64,000 bases of DNA, from assembly GCF_022179465.1 (NCBI RefSeq), contig NZ_BPQV01000003.1:62001-126000 (forward strand), read 5' to 3'. The notes below the pieces were generated by a model. That model worked only from the letters and a program-made list of their open reading frames with translations, was not told the DNA's origin and did not search any database. Each line of letters begins with the position of its first letter. Within the stretch, counting starts at the first letter, position 1. The position numbers and the translations under genes were made by a program. Below are positions 28,469-40,390 of this stretch, in pieces. The stretch comes from Methylobacterium organophilum. GTDB taxonomy: Bacteria > Pseudomonadota > Alphaproteobacteria > Rhizobiales > Beijerinckiaceae.

Positions 28469-29943
28469 GCCTTCAGCTCCGCCAGCGCGGCGCGCACCGC
28501 ATCGTGGTCCGAGAACGGGAGCACGCGATCCCCCACGATCTGGCCGGTTTCATGGCCCTTTCCGGCCACCACCAGGACGTCGCCGGGTTTCAGGTCGCGC
28601 ACGGCGGTGCGGATCGCCTGGGCGCGGTCGCCGATCTCCTCGGCGCCCGGAGCGGCGGCGAGGATCGCCGCGCGGATCTCCGCCGGCTCCTCGGTGCGGG
28701 GATTGTCGTCGGTGACGATGACCCGGTCGGCGAGCCGCACGGCGATGCCGCCCATGATCGGCCGCTTGCCGCGGTCCCGGTCGCCGCCGCAGCCGAAGAC
28801 CACGATGAGCCGGCCGGTCGCGAAGGGGCGCAGGGCCTTGAGCACGTGCTCCAGCGCCTCGGGCTTGTGGGCGTAATCGACGAGGCAGAGGCCCCCGTTC
28901 GCCTCGCCGATGCGCTCCATGCGGCCCGGCACGCCGATGAGATGGGCGAGGGCGGCGAAGACGCCGGCGGGATCGGCCGCGCCGGCCGGGGTCGAGAGCA
29001 CGAGCCCCGCCGCGACCAGGGCGTTCTCCACCTGGAAGCCGCCGACGAGGGGCAGGGCCACCTTGTACTCGGCCGATCCGCCGGTCGGGCCGGGGCCGTA
29101 GAGGGTCAGGGCCTGGGCGAAGCCTTCGGTGCGCGCGTCGACGAGCCGGATGAAATCCCCCGCCCGGCCAGTCGCGCGCACGGCATGGCCCGCCGCCTCG
29201 GCCGTGGCGATCACCCGCTCGGCATAGGCGCCGTCGGCATTGACGATGGCCGGGCCGCCCTGCGGCAGGAGCGTGGTGAACAGCCGGAGCTTGGCTTCGA
29301 GATAGGCCTCGACGCTCGGATGATAGTCGAGATGGTCGCGGCCGAGATTGGTGAAGCCCGCCGCGGTGAGGCGCACCCCGTCGAGGCGGCGCTGCTCGAT
29401 GCCGTGGGAGGAGGCCTCCATGGCGAGATCCGTGATGCCCTCCTCCGCCAGGCGGGCCAGGGTCTCGTGCAGGCTCACGGGATCGGGCGTGGTCAGCGAG
29501 CCGTAGGACGCCCCCCGGTTCGTGACGATGCCGACCGTGCCGAGGCTCGCCGCATCGCGGCCGAGGCGGGCGAGGATCTGGCGGACGAAATCGGCGACCG
29601 AGCTCTTGCCCGAGGTGCCGGTGACGGCGACCACGGTCTCGGGCTGGCGGCCCGAGACGCGGGCGGCGGCCCGCGCCAGGGCGCGGCGCACGTCGGGAAC
29701 GGCGACCCACGCGGTCTCGGCCGGAAGGTCGGCGGGCCGCTCGCCCTCGCCCACCACCGCGACCGCACCGGAGGCGGCGGCCTTGGCGGCGAAGATCCGG
29801 CCGTCGACCTTCGTGCCCGGCACCGCGACGAAGACCCCGCCCGGGACGACCTTTCGGCTGTCCGCGGTGAGGCCCGCGACGGGACGGCCGGGCTCGGCGA
29901 GCGCGGCGTCCGGAAACAGCGCCCCGAGGGTTGGCCCCGTCAT
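28465..29943 (-). CDS. murE: UDP-MurNAc-tripeptide synthetase MurE (meso-diaminopimelate adding)
   Basis: A 492-residue Mur ligase. The ATP loop is VTGTSGKSSVADF, the central motif AMEASSHGIEQRRLDGV, and VTDDNPRTEEPAEIRA contains the DNPR box that marks enzymes using meso-diaminopimelate rather than lysine, fitting a Gram-negative wall. It overlaps murF at its end and ftsI at its start, both by four bases. Confidence 0.96.
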   Translation of the reverse strand: MTGPTLGALFPDAALAEPGRPVAGLTADSRKVVPGGVFVAVPGTKVDGRIFAAKAAASGAVAVVGEGERPADLPAETAWVAVPDVRRALARAAARVSGRQPETVVAVTGTSGKSSVADFVRQILARLGRDAASLGTVGIVTNRGASYGSLTTPDPVSLHETLARLAEEGITDLAMEASSHGIEQRRLDGVRLTAAGFTNLGRDHLDYHPSVEAYLEAKLRLFTTLLPQGGPAIVNADGAYAERVIATAEAAGHAVRATGRAGDFIRLVDARTEGFAQALTLYGPGPTGGSAEYKVALPLVGGFQVENALVAAGLVLSTPAGAADPAGVFAALAHLIGVPGRMERIGEANGGLCLVDYAHKPEALEHVLKALRPFATGRLIVVFGCGGDRDRGKRPIMGGIAVRLADRVIVTDDNPRTEEPAEIRAAILAAAPGAEEIGDRAQAIRTAVRDLKPGDVLVVAGKGHETGQIVGDRVLPFSDHDAVRAALAELKA

Positions 29944-31766
29944 GGGCCGCCCACCTGGGTCGCGTGATAGGCACCGAGCTTGACCATGAGCGGGAACGGC
30001 TTCGACGGCGGCTCGAAACGGGGCGGCAGGCCGAGGATCGGCGTGACGCGCTCGATCACCTTGCCCGTGACCACGCCGGAATTCCAGGCCGCGGTGGCGT
30101 AGCCGCCGCTCTCCGGCAGGCCCTGGGGCTCGTCCATGATCGTCACGAAGAGGTATTTCGGGTTGTCCATGGGCGCGGCGGCCATGAAGGTCGTGAACAG
30201 CCGGTTCTTCACGTAGCGGCCGCCGACCACCTTCTCCGCCGTCCCGGTCTTGCCGCCGACGAAGTAGTAGGGGATCGCCGCCTTCTTAGCCGAACCCTCG
30301 ACCGCGTTGAGGCGCATGATGAAGCGCATGGCCTCGCTGGTCTCGGGCCGGATCACGCGGCTCGCCTTGGCGCGGGCCGTCTCCTCGTCGGTCTTGAGGA
30401 AGGTCGGCTTCATCAGGTCGCCGCCATTGACGATGGCCGCCACCGAGGCCGCCGCCTGGAGCGGGGCGACGGCGAGGCCGTGGCCGAAGGCGATGGTGAT
30501 CGTGTTGATCTCGGTCCAGCGCGGCGGGATGATCGGGCTCGCGCTCTCGGGCAGCTCCGTGCGCAGCCGGTCGAGCAGGCCCATCTTCTTGAGGAAGGCC
30601 TTGTGCCCGGGCACGCCGATGCCGAGCGCCATCTTGGCCGAGCCGATATTGGAGGAGTGGGTGAACACCTCCGGCATGGTGATGACGCGGTTGGTGCCGT
30701 GATATTCGTGGATCTTCTGCCGGCCCCAGCTCAGCACGCCGCCGCGGGTATCGAACGTCGAGTTGACGTTGTACTTGCCGGAATCGAGCGCCATGGCGAG
30801 GGTCATCGCCTTGAAGGTCGAGCCCATCTCGTAGACGCCGACATTCATCCGGTTGATCTTGTCGTCGGAGAGCGCGTCGACGGGATTGTTGGGGTCGAAA
30901 TCCGGCATCGAGACCAGAGCGAGCACCTCGCCGGTGTTCACGTCCAGGATCATCGAGGCGCCGGCCTTGGCCTTGAAGTGCTCGATGCCCTTGGCGAGCT
31001 CGTCGCGCACGGCGAACTGGGCGCGCAGGTCGATGGAGAGCTGCACCGGCTTCAGGTCGGTCTGCTTCTCGACGAAGCCGAGGCTGTTGAGGTCCTTCAG
31101 GCCGGTCGAGTCGATGTATTTCTCCATGCCGGCGATGCCGACATTGTCGAGATTGGTCACGCCGAGCACGTGGGCGGCGGCGACCCCGTTCGGGTAGACG
31201 CGCTTGTGGTCGGGCAGGAAGCCGATGCCCGGGATGCCGAGGCGGTGGATCTCGACCTGCTGCTTGGGCGTGATCTCGCGCTTGACCCAGACGAAGCCCT
31301 TCTTGGTCGAGAGCTTGGCGCGCAGCTCCGTGGCGTTGAGCTCCGGCAGCACGGCGGTGAGCAGCTCGGTCGCCTCGTCCTTGTCGTAGATGTTGCGCGG
31401 CTCGGCGAAGACCGAGACCGTGCGGATGTCGGTGGCCAGGATCTCGCCGTTGCGGTCGATGATGTCGGGGCGGATCGCCGTGGTGGCGGCGGCCGCGACC
31501 CGGTGGTCATCGCTGTTGTTGCCGGGGGTCGCCGCCATCACCACGAGGCGGACGCTGATCGCCCCGAACACGCAGGCGAAGGCGAGCCCGACCAGGCCGA
31601 CGCGGGCATAGGAGCGCTCGATGGCGAGGCGGAACATGGTGCGCCAGATCCGCTTGGGCGGGCTCTCGGCCGGCTCCAGGCGGAAGCGGCCGGGGGCGGC
31701 CTCGGGCAGCGGCGCCGTCTCGGGCGCGGCGACGGCCTCGGGATCGGGCGAGTTCGCGTCTGACAC
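29940..31766 (-). CDS. ftsI: Septal penicillin-binding protein FtsI (PBP3)
   Basis: A 608-residue class B transpeptidase: cytoplasmic N-terminus, one membrane segment (ARVGLVGLAFACVFGAISVRLVV, near residue 60), PBP dimerisation domain starting IRPDIIDRNGEILATDI, and transpeptidase domain with the SxxK motif STFK, SxN motif SSN and GGKTGTAEK. It cross-links septal peptidoglycan with FtsW. The start is taken as GTG at 31766 with GAGG nine bases upstream; the longer open frame overlaps ftsL and is not supported. Confidence 0.95.
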   Translation of the reverse strand: MSDANSPDPEAVAAPETAPLPEAAPGRFRLEPAESPPKRIWRTMFRLAIERSYARVGLVGLAFACVFGAISVRLVVMAATPGNNSDDHRVAAAATTAIRPDIIDRNGEILATDIRTVSVFAEPRNIYDKDEATELLTAVLPELNATELRAKLSTKKGFVWVKREITPKQQVEIHRLGIPGIGFLPDHKRVYPNGVAAAHVLGVTNLDNVGIAGMEKYIDSTGLKDLNSLGFVEKQTDLKPVQLSIDLRAQFAVRDELAKGIEHFKAKAGASMILDVNTGEVLALVSMPDFDPNNPVDALSDDKINRMNVGVYEMGSTFKAMTLAMALDSGKYNVNSTFDTRGGVLSWGRQKIHEYHGTNRVITMPEVFTHSSNIGSAKMALGIGVPGHKAFLKKMGLLDRLRTELPESASPIIPPRWTEINTITIAFGHGLAVAPLQAAASVAAIVNGGDLMKPTFLKTDEETARAKASRVIRPETSEAMRFIMRLNAVEGSAKKAAIPYYFVGGKTGTAEKVVGGRYVKNRLFTTFMAAAPMDNPKYLFVTIMDEPQGLPESGGYATAAWNSGVVTGKVIERVTPILGLPPRFEPPSKPFPLMVKLGAYHATQVGGP

Positions 31767-31771
31767 GGGAG

Positions 31772-32194
31772 CTACCTCGAAGGCGTGGTCGGCGTGCGGG
31801 TGCTGACGGTGCGGGTCGTGATGGAGCCGGTGGTGCGCGGCTCGTCGGCCTTGGCGCCCGGCTTGTCCTTCGGCGTCGCCGTGGCGGCGAGCAGGCGGCC
31901 GATCTCGTCGCCGCGGTCGGGCCGCTCGGGCAGGTCGGACATCCGGGCAAGGTGGCCGGTGCCGATGAGCTCCAGGGCGAGGTGGCGCTCCACCGCCGCC
32001 TGCAGGCGGTCGGGCCGCGTCAGCAATTGCCACTCGGCCCGCAGCACGGCGATGGCCTGGCGCTCCTTGTGCAGGGCGCTCTTCAGCTTGGCGACCTGGG
32101 CGGTCTGGTACAGCGTGTCGTACTTGATCGAGTAGGCGTAGACCGCCGAGGCCATCAGCCCGATCACCGCGATGAGGTTGAGAAGCCGGATCAC
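31772..32194 (-). CDS. ftsL: Cell division protein FtsL
   Basis: A 140-residue bitopic protein. A membrane segment begins almost at once ([22 protein letters not shown]), followed by a periplasmic leucine-zipper coiled coil ([34 protein letters not shown]), where the W-x-x-L-x-x-P-x-R-L pattern is the conserved FtsL core. The Pro/Thr-rich tail is variable. GTG at 32194 overlaps the rsmH stop (GTGA), giving tight coupling. Weak primary conservation is normal; position between rsmH and ftsI settles the call. Confidence 0.9.
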   Translation of the reverse strand: MIRLLNLIAVIGLMASAVYAYSIKYDTLYQTAQVAKLKSALHKERQAIAVLRAEWQLLTRPDRLQAAVERHLALELIGTGHLARMSDLPERPDRGDEIGRLLAATATPKDKPGAKADEPRTTGSITTRTVSTRTPTTPSR

Positions 32195-33264
32195 CGCCGC
32201 GTCCCTCCCCGGCCCGAACCGCCGGACGCCGCGCCGGGCAGCGCGGCCAGCATCTCGATCGCCGCCAGCGGCGCGGGCGCGGGCGCCTCGGTGCGCTCGC
32301 CGGCCCGGAGCTTGGCCGAGCGCGCCCGCGGATTGGCGGCGCATTCGGCCTCGGAGGGCAGCACCGGCCCCTTCGTGACCAGGCGGAAGCTCTTCTCCGG
32401 CGGCTTGGCCACGCTCGGCACGTGGCGGGAGGCCTGCACGGACCGGCCGGACCGCGCGGAGAGGAACTGCTTGACGATGCGGTCCTCCAGCGAGTGGAAG
32501 GTCACCACCGCCAGACGGCCGCCGGGCTTGAGGATGCGCTCGGCCGCGTGCAGCGCCCGCACCAGCTCGCCGAGCTCGTCGTTCACCGCGATGCGCAGGC
32601 CCTGGAAGCTGCGGGTGGCCGGGTGGATGCCGCTGCCGGGATCGGCCCGGACCACGCCGGCGATCAGGTCCGCCAGTTCGAGGGTCGTGGTGATCGGCCC
32701 GCGCCGCCGGGTCTCGATGATGGTGCGGGCCACCGCCCGGGCGCGGCGCTCCTCGCCGTAATGGTAGAAGATGTCGGCGAGCGTGGCCTCGTCCGCCTCG
32801 TTGACGAGATCGGCCGCGCTCGGCCCCGCGCGCTCCATGCGCATGTCGAGGGGGCCGTCCTGGCGGAACGAGAAGCCGCGCTCGGCCTGGTCGAGCTGCA
32901 TCGAGGAGACGCCGATATCGAGGACGACGCCGTCGGCGGCGGCGAGGCCCGCCGCCTCCAGAGCCGCGTCGAGGGCGCCGAAGCGGCCCTGCACCAGGCT
33001 CAGCCGGCCGCCCGAGGCGGCGACCAGGCTCGCCCCGGCGGCGATGGCGGTGGGGTCGCGGTCGATGGCGACGACGGAGCCGGCGGGATCGGCCTCCAGC
33101 AGGGCGCGGGTATAGCCGCCGGCCCCGAAGGTGCCGTCGACGAGGACGCGGGCCGCCTCACCGGAGGCCGGGCCGAGGGCCGCCAGGACCTCGGCCAGCA
33201 GCACCGGCACATGCGGCGCCTCGACCGGCGCGGCGGCGGCCGCCTTCCTCGGCGCGCGGGTCAT
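32191..33264 (-). CDS. rsmH: 16S rRNA (cytosine1402-N4)-methyltransferase RsmH
   Basis: A 357-residue SAM-dependent methyltransferase (formerly MraW). Motifs [52 protein letters not shown] with [16 protein letters not shown], and the C-terminal [17 protein letters not shown] are diagnostic. First gene of the dcw run here; mraZ, which normally precedes it, is not seen. The ATG at 33264 has a G-rich ribosome site; an open frame continues upstream about 95 residues without conservation. Confidence 0.95.
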   Translation of the reverse strand: MTRAPRKAAAAAPVEAPHVPVLLAEVLAALGPASGEAARVLVDGTFGAGGYTRALLEADPAGSVVAIDRDPTAIAAGASLVAASGGRLSLVQGRFGALDAALEAAGLAAADGVVLDIGVSSMQLDQAERGFSFRQDGPLDMRMERAGPSAADLVNEADEATLADIFYHYGEERRARAVARTIIETRRRGPITTTLELADLIAGVVRADPGSGIHPATRSFQGLRIAVNDELGELVRALHAAERILKPGGRLAVVTFHSLEDRIVKQFLSARSGRSVQASRHVPSVAKPPEKSFRLVTKGPVLPSEAECAANPRARSAKLRAGERTEAPAPAPLAAIEMLAALPGAASGGSGRGGTRR

Positions 33265-33623
33265 CGCGCCCCCGCGGAATCGGGAATCGCAAAGGGCGCC
33301 GGGCGATCGGAGAAAAGCCGGGTCATGCAGTCCTGAAGCTCGGAGAAGCCGCGCAGGCGCGGCGTCGGAGAGGGTCGCGGCGCCGGCCATGCGGCGGCCA
33401 TGGGCCCGCTTCCGGGCACCCGTCCTCGAACCTGAGCGGGTGCCCGCCGATCCTGAATAAATCGTCAACGGGTGAGGTCGGGGTACCATGGGGCTCCGAG
33501 GGCCGTCAACGAACGTGGCCGTGGCTTCGGAGCGATCAGACCCGATCAAGGTTAACCGAGCGTCAATGTGCCGGCCCGCGCCGGAACCGGAGCGCGAGAA
33601 AAAAGTCGTCGTGCAATCAGGCG
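33265..33623. other. 359-base leader region upstream of rsmH
   Basis: No gene recognised; in particular no mraZ. It contains a 10-base inverted repeat (arms 33413-33422 and 33437-33446) and three CGTCAA hexamers (33463, 33504, 33561), which read as TTGACG toward rsmH; two of them share the octamer CGTCAACG. These may be -35 elements, but no good -10 partner was found. This region should contain the main dcw promoter. Confidence 0.5.
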
Positions 33624-34032
<409 letters not shown>

Positions 34033-34039
34033 GGGGCGG

Positions 34040-34068
34040 ATCTGCGCCCCCGCGCCCCGTGGGGTCAA
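34040..34068 (-). promoter_or_regulatory. Candidate sigma-70 promoter of rnpB
   Basis: TTGACC (34063-34068) and GCAGAT (34040-34045) on the minus strand are 17 bases apart and would start transcription about seven bases later at the GGATC that begins helix P1. The -10 box is imperfect, but the geometry fits well. Confidence 0.5.
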
Positions 34069-34238
34069 GAGCGCGGGCGACGAATCGCGCCCGCCGCCGC
34101 CTCTGCCTCTTCCGTGAGCCTGCACGGATTTTGGGCCCCGCGTTGCCCGCAGGCCGGGAAGCGCCACCTTTCGCAAACGAAGGACGCGCCGCCGGGCCCG
34201 GCCCGAGGGCACGCCTTCCGCCAACCACGGAGGACGCC

Positions 34239-34400
34239 ATGACGGAGACGACCTGGACCCTCGACGCCGTGCAGCAGCTGCGCAGCCTGGCCCGCGAGCA
34301 GGTGCCGGTGGAGGTGATCAGCCTCAGGCTGAAGCGCCCGGTGGAGGCGGTGCATGCCAAGCTCGCCGAGCTCGGCATCACCCCCGCCGCCACGCGCTGA
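34239..34400 (+). CDS. Small hypothetical protein (53 residues)
   Basis: MTETTWTLDAVQQLRSLARE opens a compact, mostly helical sequence ending LGITPAATR. The spacing of hydrophobic residues (LRSLAREQVPVEVISLRLKRPVEAV) looks like a trihelical helix-turn-helix of the type found in small regulators, with VEVISLRLKRP as turn and recognition helix, but I do not recognise the family. A strong GGAGGACGCC precedes the ATG at 34239, which is good evidence for translation. It converges with the glyoxalase gene. Confidence 0.65.
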   Translation: MTETTWTLDAVQQLRSLAREQVPVEVISLRLKRPVEAVHAKLAELGITPAATR

Positions 34401-34404
34401 CCGC

Positions 34405-34845
34405 TCACCAGGTGCCGATGTTCTCCATCGAGGCCCAGGGCTCCTGCGGCGGCTTCGCGTCGCCCTTCTGCAGGATCTCGATGGAGATCCCGTCCGGCGA
34501 CTTCACGAAGGCCATGTAGCCGTCCCGCGGCGGCCGGTTGATGGTGACGCCGGCATCCTTCAGCTTCTGGCAGAAGGCGTAGATGTCCTCGACCCGGTAG
34601 GCGAGGTGCCCGAAATTGCGCCCGCCCGAATATTCCTCCGGGTCCCAGTTGTAGGTCAGCTCCACCATCGGCGCCTTCTCGGCCCGGGCCCGCTCCACGT
34701 CGCCGGGGGCGGCGAGGAAGACCAGGGTGAAGCGCCCCTTCTCGTTGTCGACGCGCCGCACCTCCTGCAGCCCGAAGGTGTCGACGTAGAAGGCCAGCGC
34801 GCGGTCGAGATCCGCCACGCGGACCATCGTGTGCAGGTATTCCAT
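34405..34845 (-). CDS. gloA: Glyoxalase I (lactoylglutathione lyase) family protein
   Basis: A 146-residue vicinal-oxygen-chelate protein with two beta-alpha-beta modules. Candidate metal ligands are His5 (YLHTMVRV), Glu in VELTYNWD, His in FGHLAYRV and Glu in GISIEILQK. The motif LTYNWDPEEYSGGRNFGHLAY is that of bacterial Ni-type glyoxalase I, which detoxifies methylglyoxal as its glutathione adduct. The length is typical. Confidence 0.88.
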   Translation of the reverse strand: MEYLHTMVRVADLDRALAFYVDTFGLQEVRRVDNEKGRFTLVFLAAPGDVERARAEKAPMVELTYNWDPEEYSGGRNFGHLAYRVEDIYAFCQKLKDAGVTINRPPRDGYMAFVKSPDGISIEILQKGDAKPPQEPWASMENIGTW

Positions 34846-34988
34846 TGCGGTTCGTCCGGGGTTGCCGATTGCCGAGCGCCTATCTGGCGCCCGCGGGGCG
34901 GGGCTTCAATGCGGAGAGCCACGTTGCGCTCGGAGTCCGAGCCGCCGATAGAGGGCGCTTCCCCTTCCTCCGGCGAGGCAGAGATCCG

Positions 34989-37637
34989 ATGCGCACCGAG
35001 ACGCCCCCGACCATCCGCCTGGAGGATTACCGGCCGAGCGACCACCTGATCGACCGGGTCGATCTCGACGTGCGCCTCGATCCCCATGCCACCCGGGTGA
35101 GGGCGACGCTCGCGATCCGGCCGAACCCGGCGGGGCGGGAGGGCGCGGCCCTCGTGCTGGACGGGGACGAGCTCGACCTCGTCTCCCTCGCCCTCGACGG
35201 CGCGCCCCTAGCGCCTGAGGCCTACGAGGCGAGGCCCGCGGGCCTCGTGCTGCACGCGCCGCCGCAGGCCCCCTTCACCCTCACCATCGAGACGCGGATC
35301 GACCCGACCGCCAACACCAAGCTGATGGGCCTCTACCGCTCCAGCGGCGTCTACTGCACGCAATGCGAGGCGGACGGCTTCCGGCGCATCACCTATTTCC
35401 TCGACCGGCCAGACGTGATGTCGGTCTACACCACCCGGATCGAGGCCCCCCGCGACGAGGCGCCGGTGCTCCTCGGCAACGGCAACCCGGTCGAGGCCGG
35501 CGACGTGCCCGGCACCGACCGGCATTTCGCCGTCTGGCACGATCCGCACCCCAAGCCCGCCTATCTCTTCGCCCTGGTCGGCGGCCGGCTCGGCGCCGTC
35601 TCGACCCGCTTCACCACCATGGAAGGCCGCACGGTCGCGGTCGGCGTCTATGTCGAGCCCGGCAAGGAGGCGCGCGCGGCCTATGCCCTCGACGCCGTGG
35701 TGCGCTCCATGGCCTGGGACGAGCGCGCCTTCGGCCGCGCCTACGATCTCGACGTGTTCAACGTCGTCGCCGTGTCCGACTTCAACATGGGCGCGATGGA
35801 GAACAAGGGCCTCAACATCTTCAACGACAAATACGTCCTCGCCAGCCCCGAGACGGCGACCGACCAGGACTACGCCAATATCGAGGCGATCATCGCCCAC
35901 GAGTATTTCCACAACTGGTCGGGCAACCGCGTCACCTGCCGGGACTGGTTCCAGCTCTGCCTGAAGGAGGGCCTGACGGTCTTCCGCGACCAGGAATTCT
36001 CCTCCGACATGCGCTCCCGCGCGGTGCACCGCATCGGCGAGGTGCGCACCCTGCGCGCCCGCCAGTTCCCGGAGGATGCCGGGCCGCTCGCCCATCCGGT
36101 GCGGCCCAAGCAATATGCCGAGATCAACAACTTCTACACGGCGACCGTCTACGAGAAGGGCGCGGAGATCGTGCGCATGCTGCGCACCCTGATCGGCGAG
36201 GCCGCCTTCCGCGCCGGCATGGACCGCTACTTCGCCGAGAACGACGGCACCGCCGCCACCGTCGAGGATTTCCTGGCCGCCTTCGCCGCGGTGACGGGCC
36301 GCGACCTCGCGCATTTCGCGCAATGGTACGAGCGCCCGGGCACCCCGCGCATCGCGGTCGAGGGCCATTACGACGCCGCCGGCCAGCGCTACCGGCTCGA
36401 TTTCCGCCAGACCCGCCCGGGCGCCGGTGCCGATGCGCCGCCCCTGGTCGTCCCGGTCGCCCTCGGCCTCGTCGGGGAGGCCGGCCCGATCGAGGTGGCC
36501 TCGCCCCCGGTGCAGGACGGGGTGTTCGTGCTCGACAAGGCCGAGGACTCCCTCGTCTTCGAGGGGGTCGTGGCGCCTCCGGTCCCCTCGCTGTTCCGCG
36601 GCTTCTCCGCCCCGGTGCGGGTCGACATGGCCGTCACCGATGCCGAGCGGCTGATCCTGCTGCGGCACGACACCGACCCCTTCAACCGCTGGGAAGCGGC
36701 CCAGCGCGTGGCCCTCCGCCTGATGATCGACCGCACCCGGGCCGGGGCGCCGGAGGCGGAGGAGGCCGGGCCCGAGGCGCAGGCCTTCGTCGCGGCCCTG
36801 GGCGCCTTCCTCGACGGCGAGGCCCTGTCCGACCCGGCCTTCGCCGCCCTGGTCCTCACCCTCCCGAGCGAGGGCGACGTCGCCAGCGAGATCGGCACGG
36901 ACATCGATCCGGACGCGATCTTTGCGGCGCGCCGCACCCTGCGCCGGCAGATCGGCCGCCAGCTCGGCGCGCGGCTCGAAACCCTGCGCGAGGCCCTCGA
37001 CGCCCCGGCCGGCGCCCCCTTCAGCCCGGACGCGGCCTCGGCCGGACGCCGGGCGCTGCGCAACATGGCCCTCGATCTGATCGCCACCGCCGATCCGGAG
37101 CGGGGCGCGGCGCTCGCCGCCCGGCAGTTCGAGACGGCCGGCAACATGACCGACCGCCTCGCGGCGCTCGCGAGCCTCGCCCAGATCCCGGGGGAGGCGC
37201 GCGAGGCGGCGCTCGCCGCCTTCGGCCGGGACTGGCGGGGCGAGCCCCTGGTCCTAGACAAGTGGTTCTCGATCCAGGCGACGATTCCCGAGGACGGCAC
37301 GCTGGCGCGCATCCGCGCTCTCCAGGCCGACCCGGCCTATTCGGTCACCAACCCGAATCGGGTGCGCTCGCTGGTGGGCGCCTTCAGCCTGGCCAATCAG
37401 ACCCAGTTCAACCGTCCGGACGGCGCCGGATTCCGCCTGCTCGCCGAGACGGTTCTGGCCGTCGACGCACGCAATCCGCAGACCGCGGCCCGCCTGATGA
37501 CGGCCTTCGGATCCTGGCGCCAGCTCGAGCCGGTCCGTCGGGCCGTGGCCGAGGCGACACTCCGCGAGATTGCGGGCGCAAAGCAGCTTTCCCGCGATGT
37601 GGCCGATATGGTGGGGCGGAGTCTCCGAGCCGGCTAA
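34989..37637 (+). CDS. pepN: Aminopeptidase N
   Basis: An 882-residue M1 metallopeptidase. The substrate-recognition motif GAMENKG is near residue 262, and the zinc motif HEYFHNWSGNRV (HExxH-x18-E) near 300, with the third ligand Glu in LKEGLTVFRDQEFSSD. The C-terminal alpha-solenoid is complete. The sequence follows the E. coli PepN subtype. The ATG at 34989 begins just before the conserved RLEDYRPSDHLID; an upstream TTG frame adds 48 unlikely residues. A broad-specificity cytoplasmic enzyme of peptide turnover. Confidence 0.96.
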   Translation: MRTETPPTIRLEDYRPSDHLIDRVDLDVRLDPHATRVRATLAIRPNPAGREGAALVLDGDELDLVSLALDGAPLAPEAYEARPAGLVLHAPPQAPFTLTIETRIDPTANTKLMGLYRSSGVYCTQCEADGFRRITYFLDRPDVMSVYTTRIEAPRDEAPVLLGNGNPVEAGDVPGTDRHFAVWHDPHPKPAYLFALVGGRLGAVSTRFTTMEGRTVAVGVYVEPGKEARAAYALDAVVRSMAWDERAFGRAYDLDVFNVVAVSDFNMGAMENKGLNIFNDKYVLASPETATDQDYANIEAIIAHEYFHNWSGNRVTCRDWFQLCLKEGLTVFRDQEFSSDMRSRAVHRIGEVRTLRARQFPEDAGPLAHPVRPKQYAEINNFYTATVYEKGAEIVRMLRTLIGEAAFRAGMDRYFAENDGTAATVEDFLAAFAAVTGRDLAHFAQWYERPGTPRIAVEGHYDAAGQRYRLDFRQTRPGAGADAPPLVVPVALGLVGEAGPIEVASPPVQDGVFVLDKAEDSLVFEGVVAPPVPSLFRGFSAPVRVDMAVTDAERLILLRHDTDPFNRWEAAQRVALRLMIDRTRAGAPEAEEAGPEAQAFVAALGAFLDGEALSDPAFAALVLTLPSEGDVASEIGTDIDPDAIFAARRTLRRQIGRQLGARLETLREALDAPAGAPFSPDAASAGRRALRNMALDLIATADPERGAALAARQFETAGNMTDRLAALASLAQIPGEAREAALAAFGRDWRGEPLVLDKWFSIQATIPEDGTLARIRALQADPAYSVTNPNRVRSLVGAFSLANQTQFNRPDGAGFRLLAETVLAVDARNPQTAARLMTAFGSWRQLEPVRRAVAEATLREIAGAKQLSRDVADMVGRSLRAG

Positions 37638-37851
37638 GGCCTTGATTTCGATAAAAATTTACGAATCGAATCCGGCACCTGAACGGACTCGGACGCCTCC
37701 GAGAGTCAAGCGATGGGGTTTCAGAATCCGCATCGCGTACGGTGAATCCCGTGGACAAATCGGCCCCGCAAATGCACAAATATGTATACGATTCGGAGAG
37801 AGGTTGAGGCCGCGTACTCCGGGCGTTCACCCACGCCATTGAGGTCGATTC

Positions 37852-40224
<2,373 letters not shown>

Positions 40225-40390
40225 TATTGCACCGCAGCGAAGACCCGCCGGATTCGCCCGGATTCGCGGCGGCCCCTTAACCCGCCGGCAACACTGCCGA
40301 AGAAACCACTGATTGTGAGCATGAAGTTCGTGCCATCCGGCACGAACCCCGACATACCTCTCGACGGGGGTAGTGTTGGAGTATCAGGCG

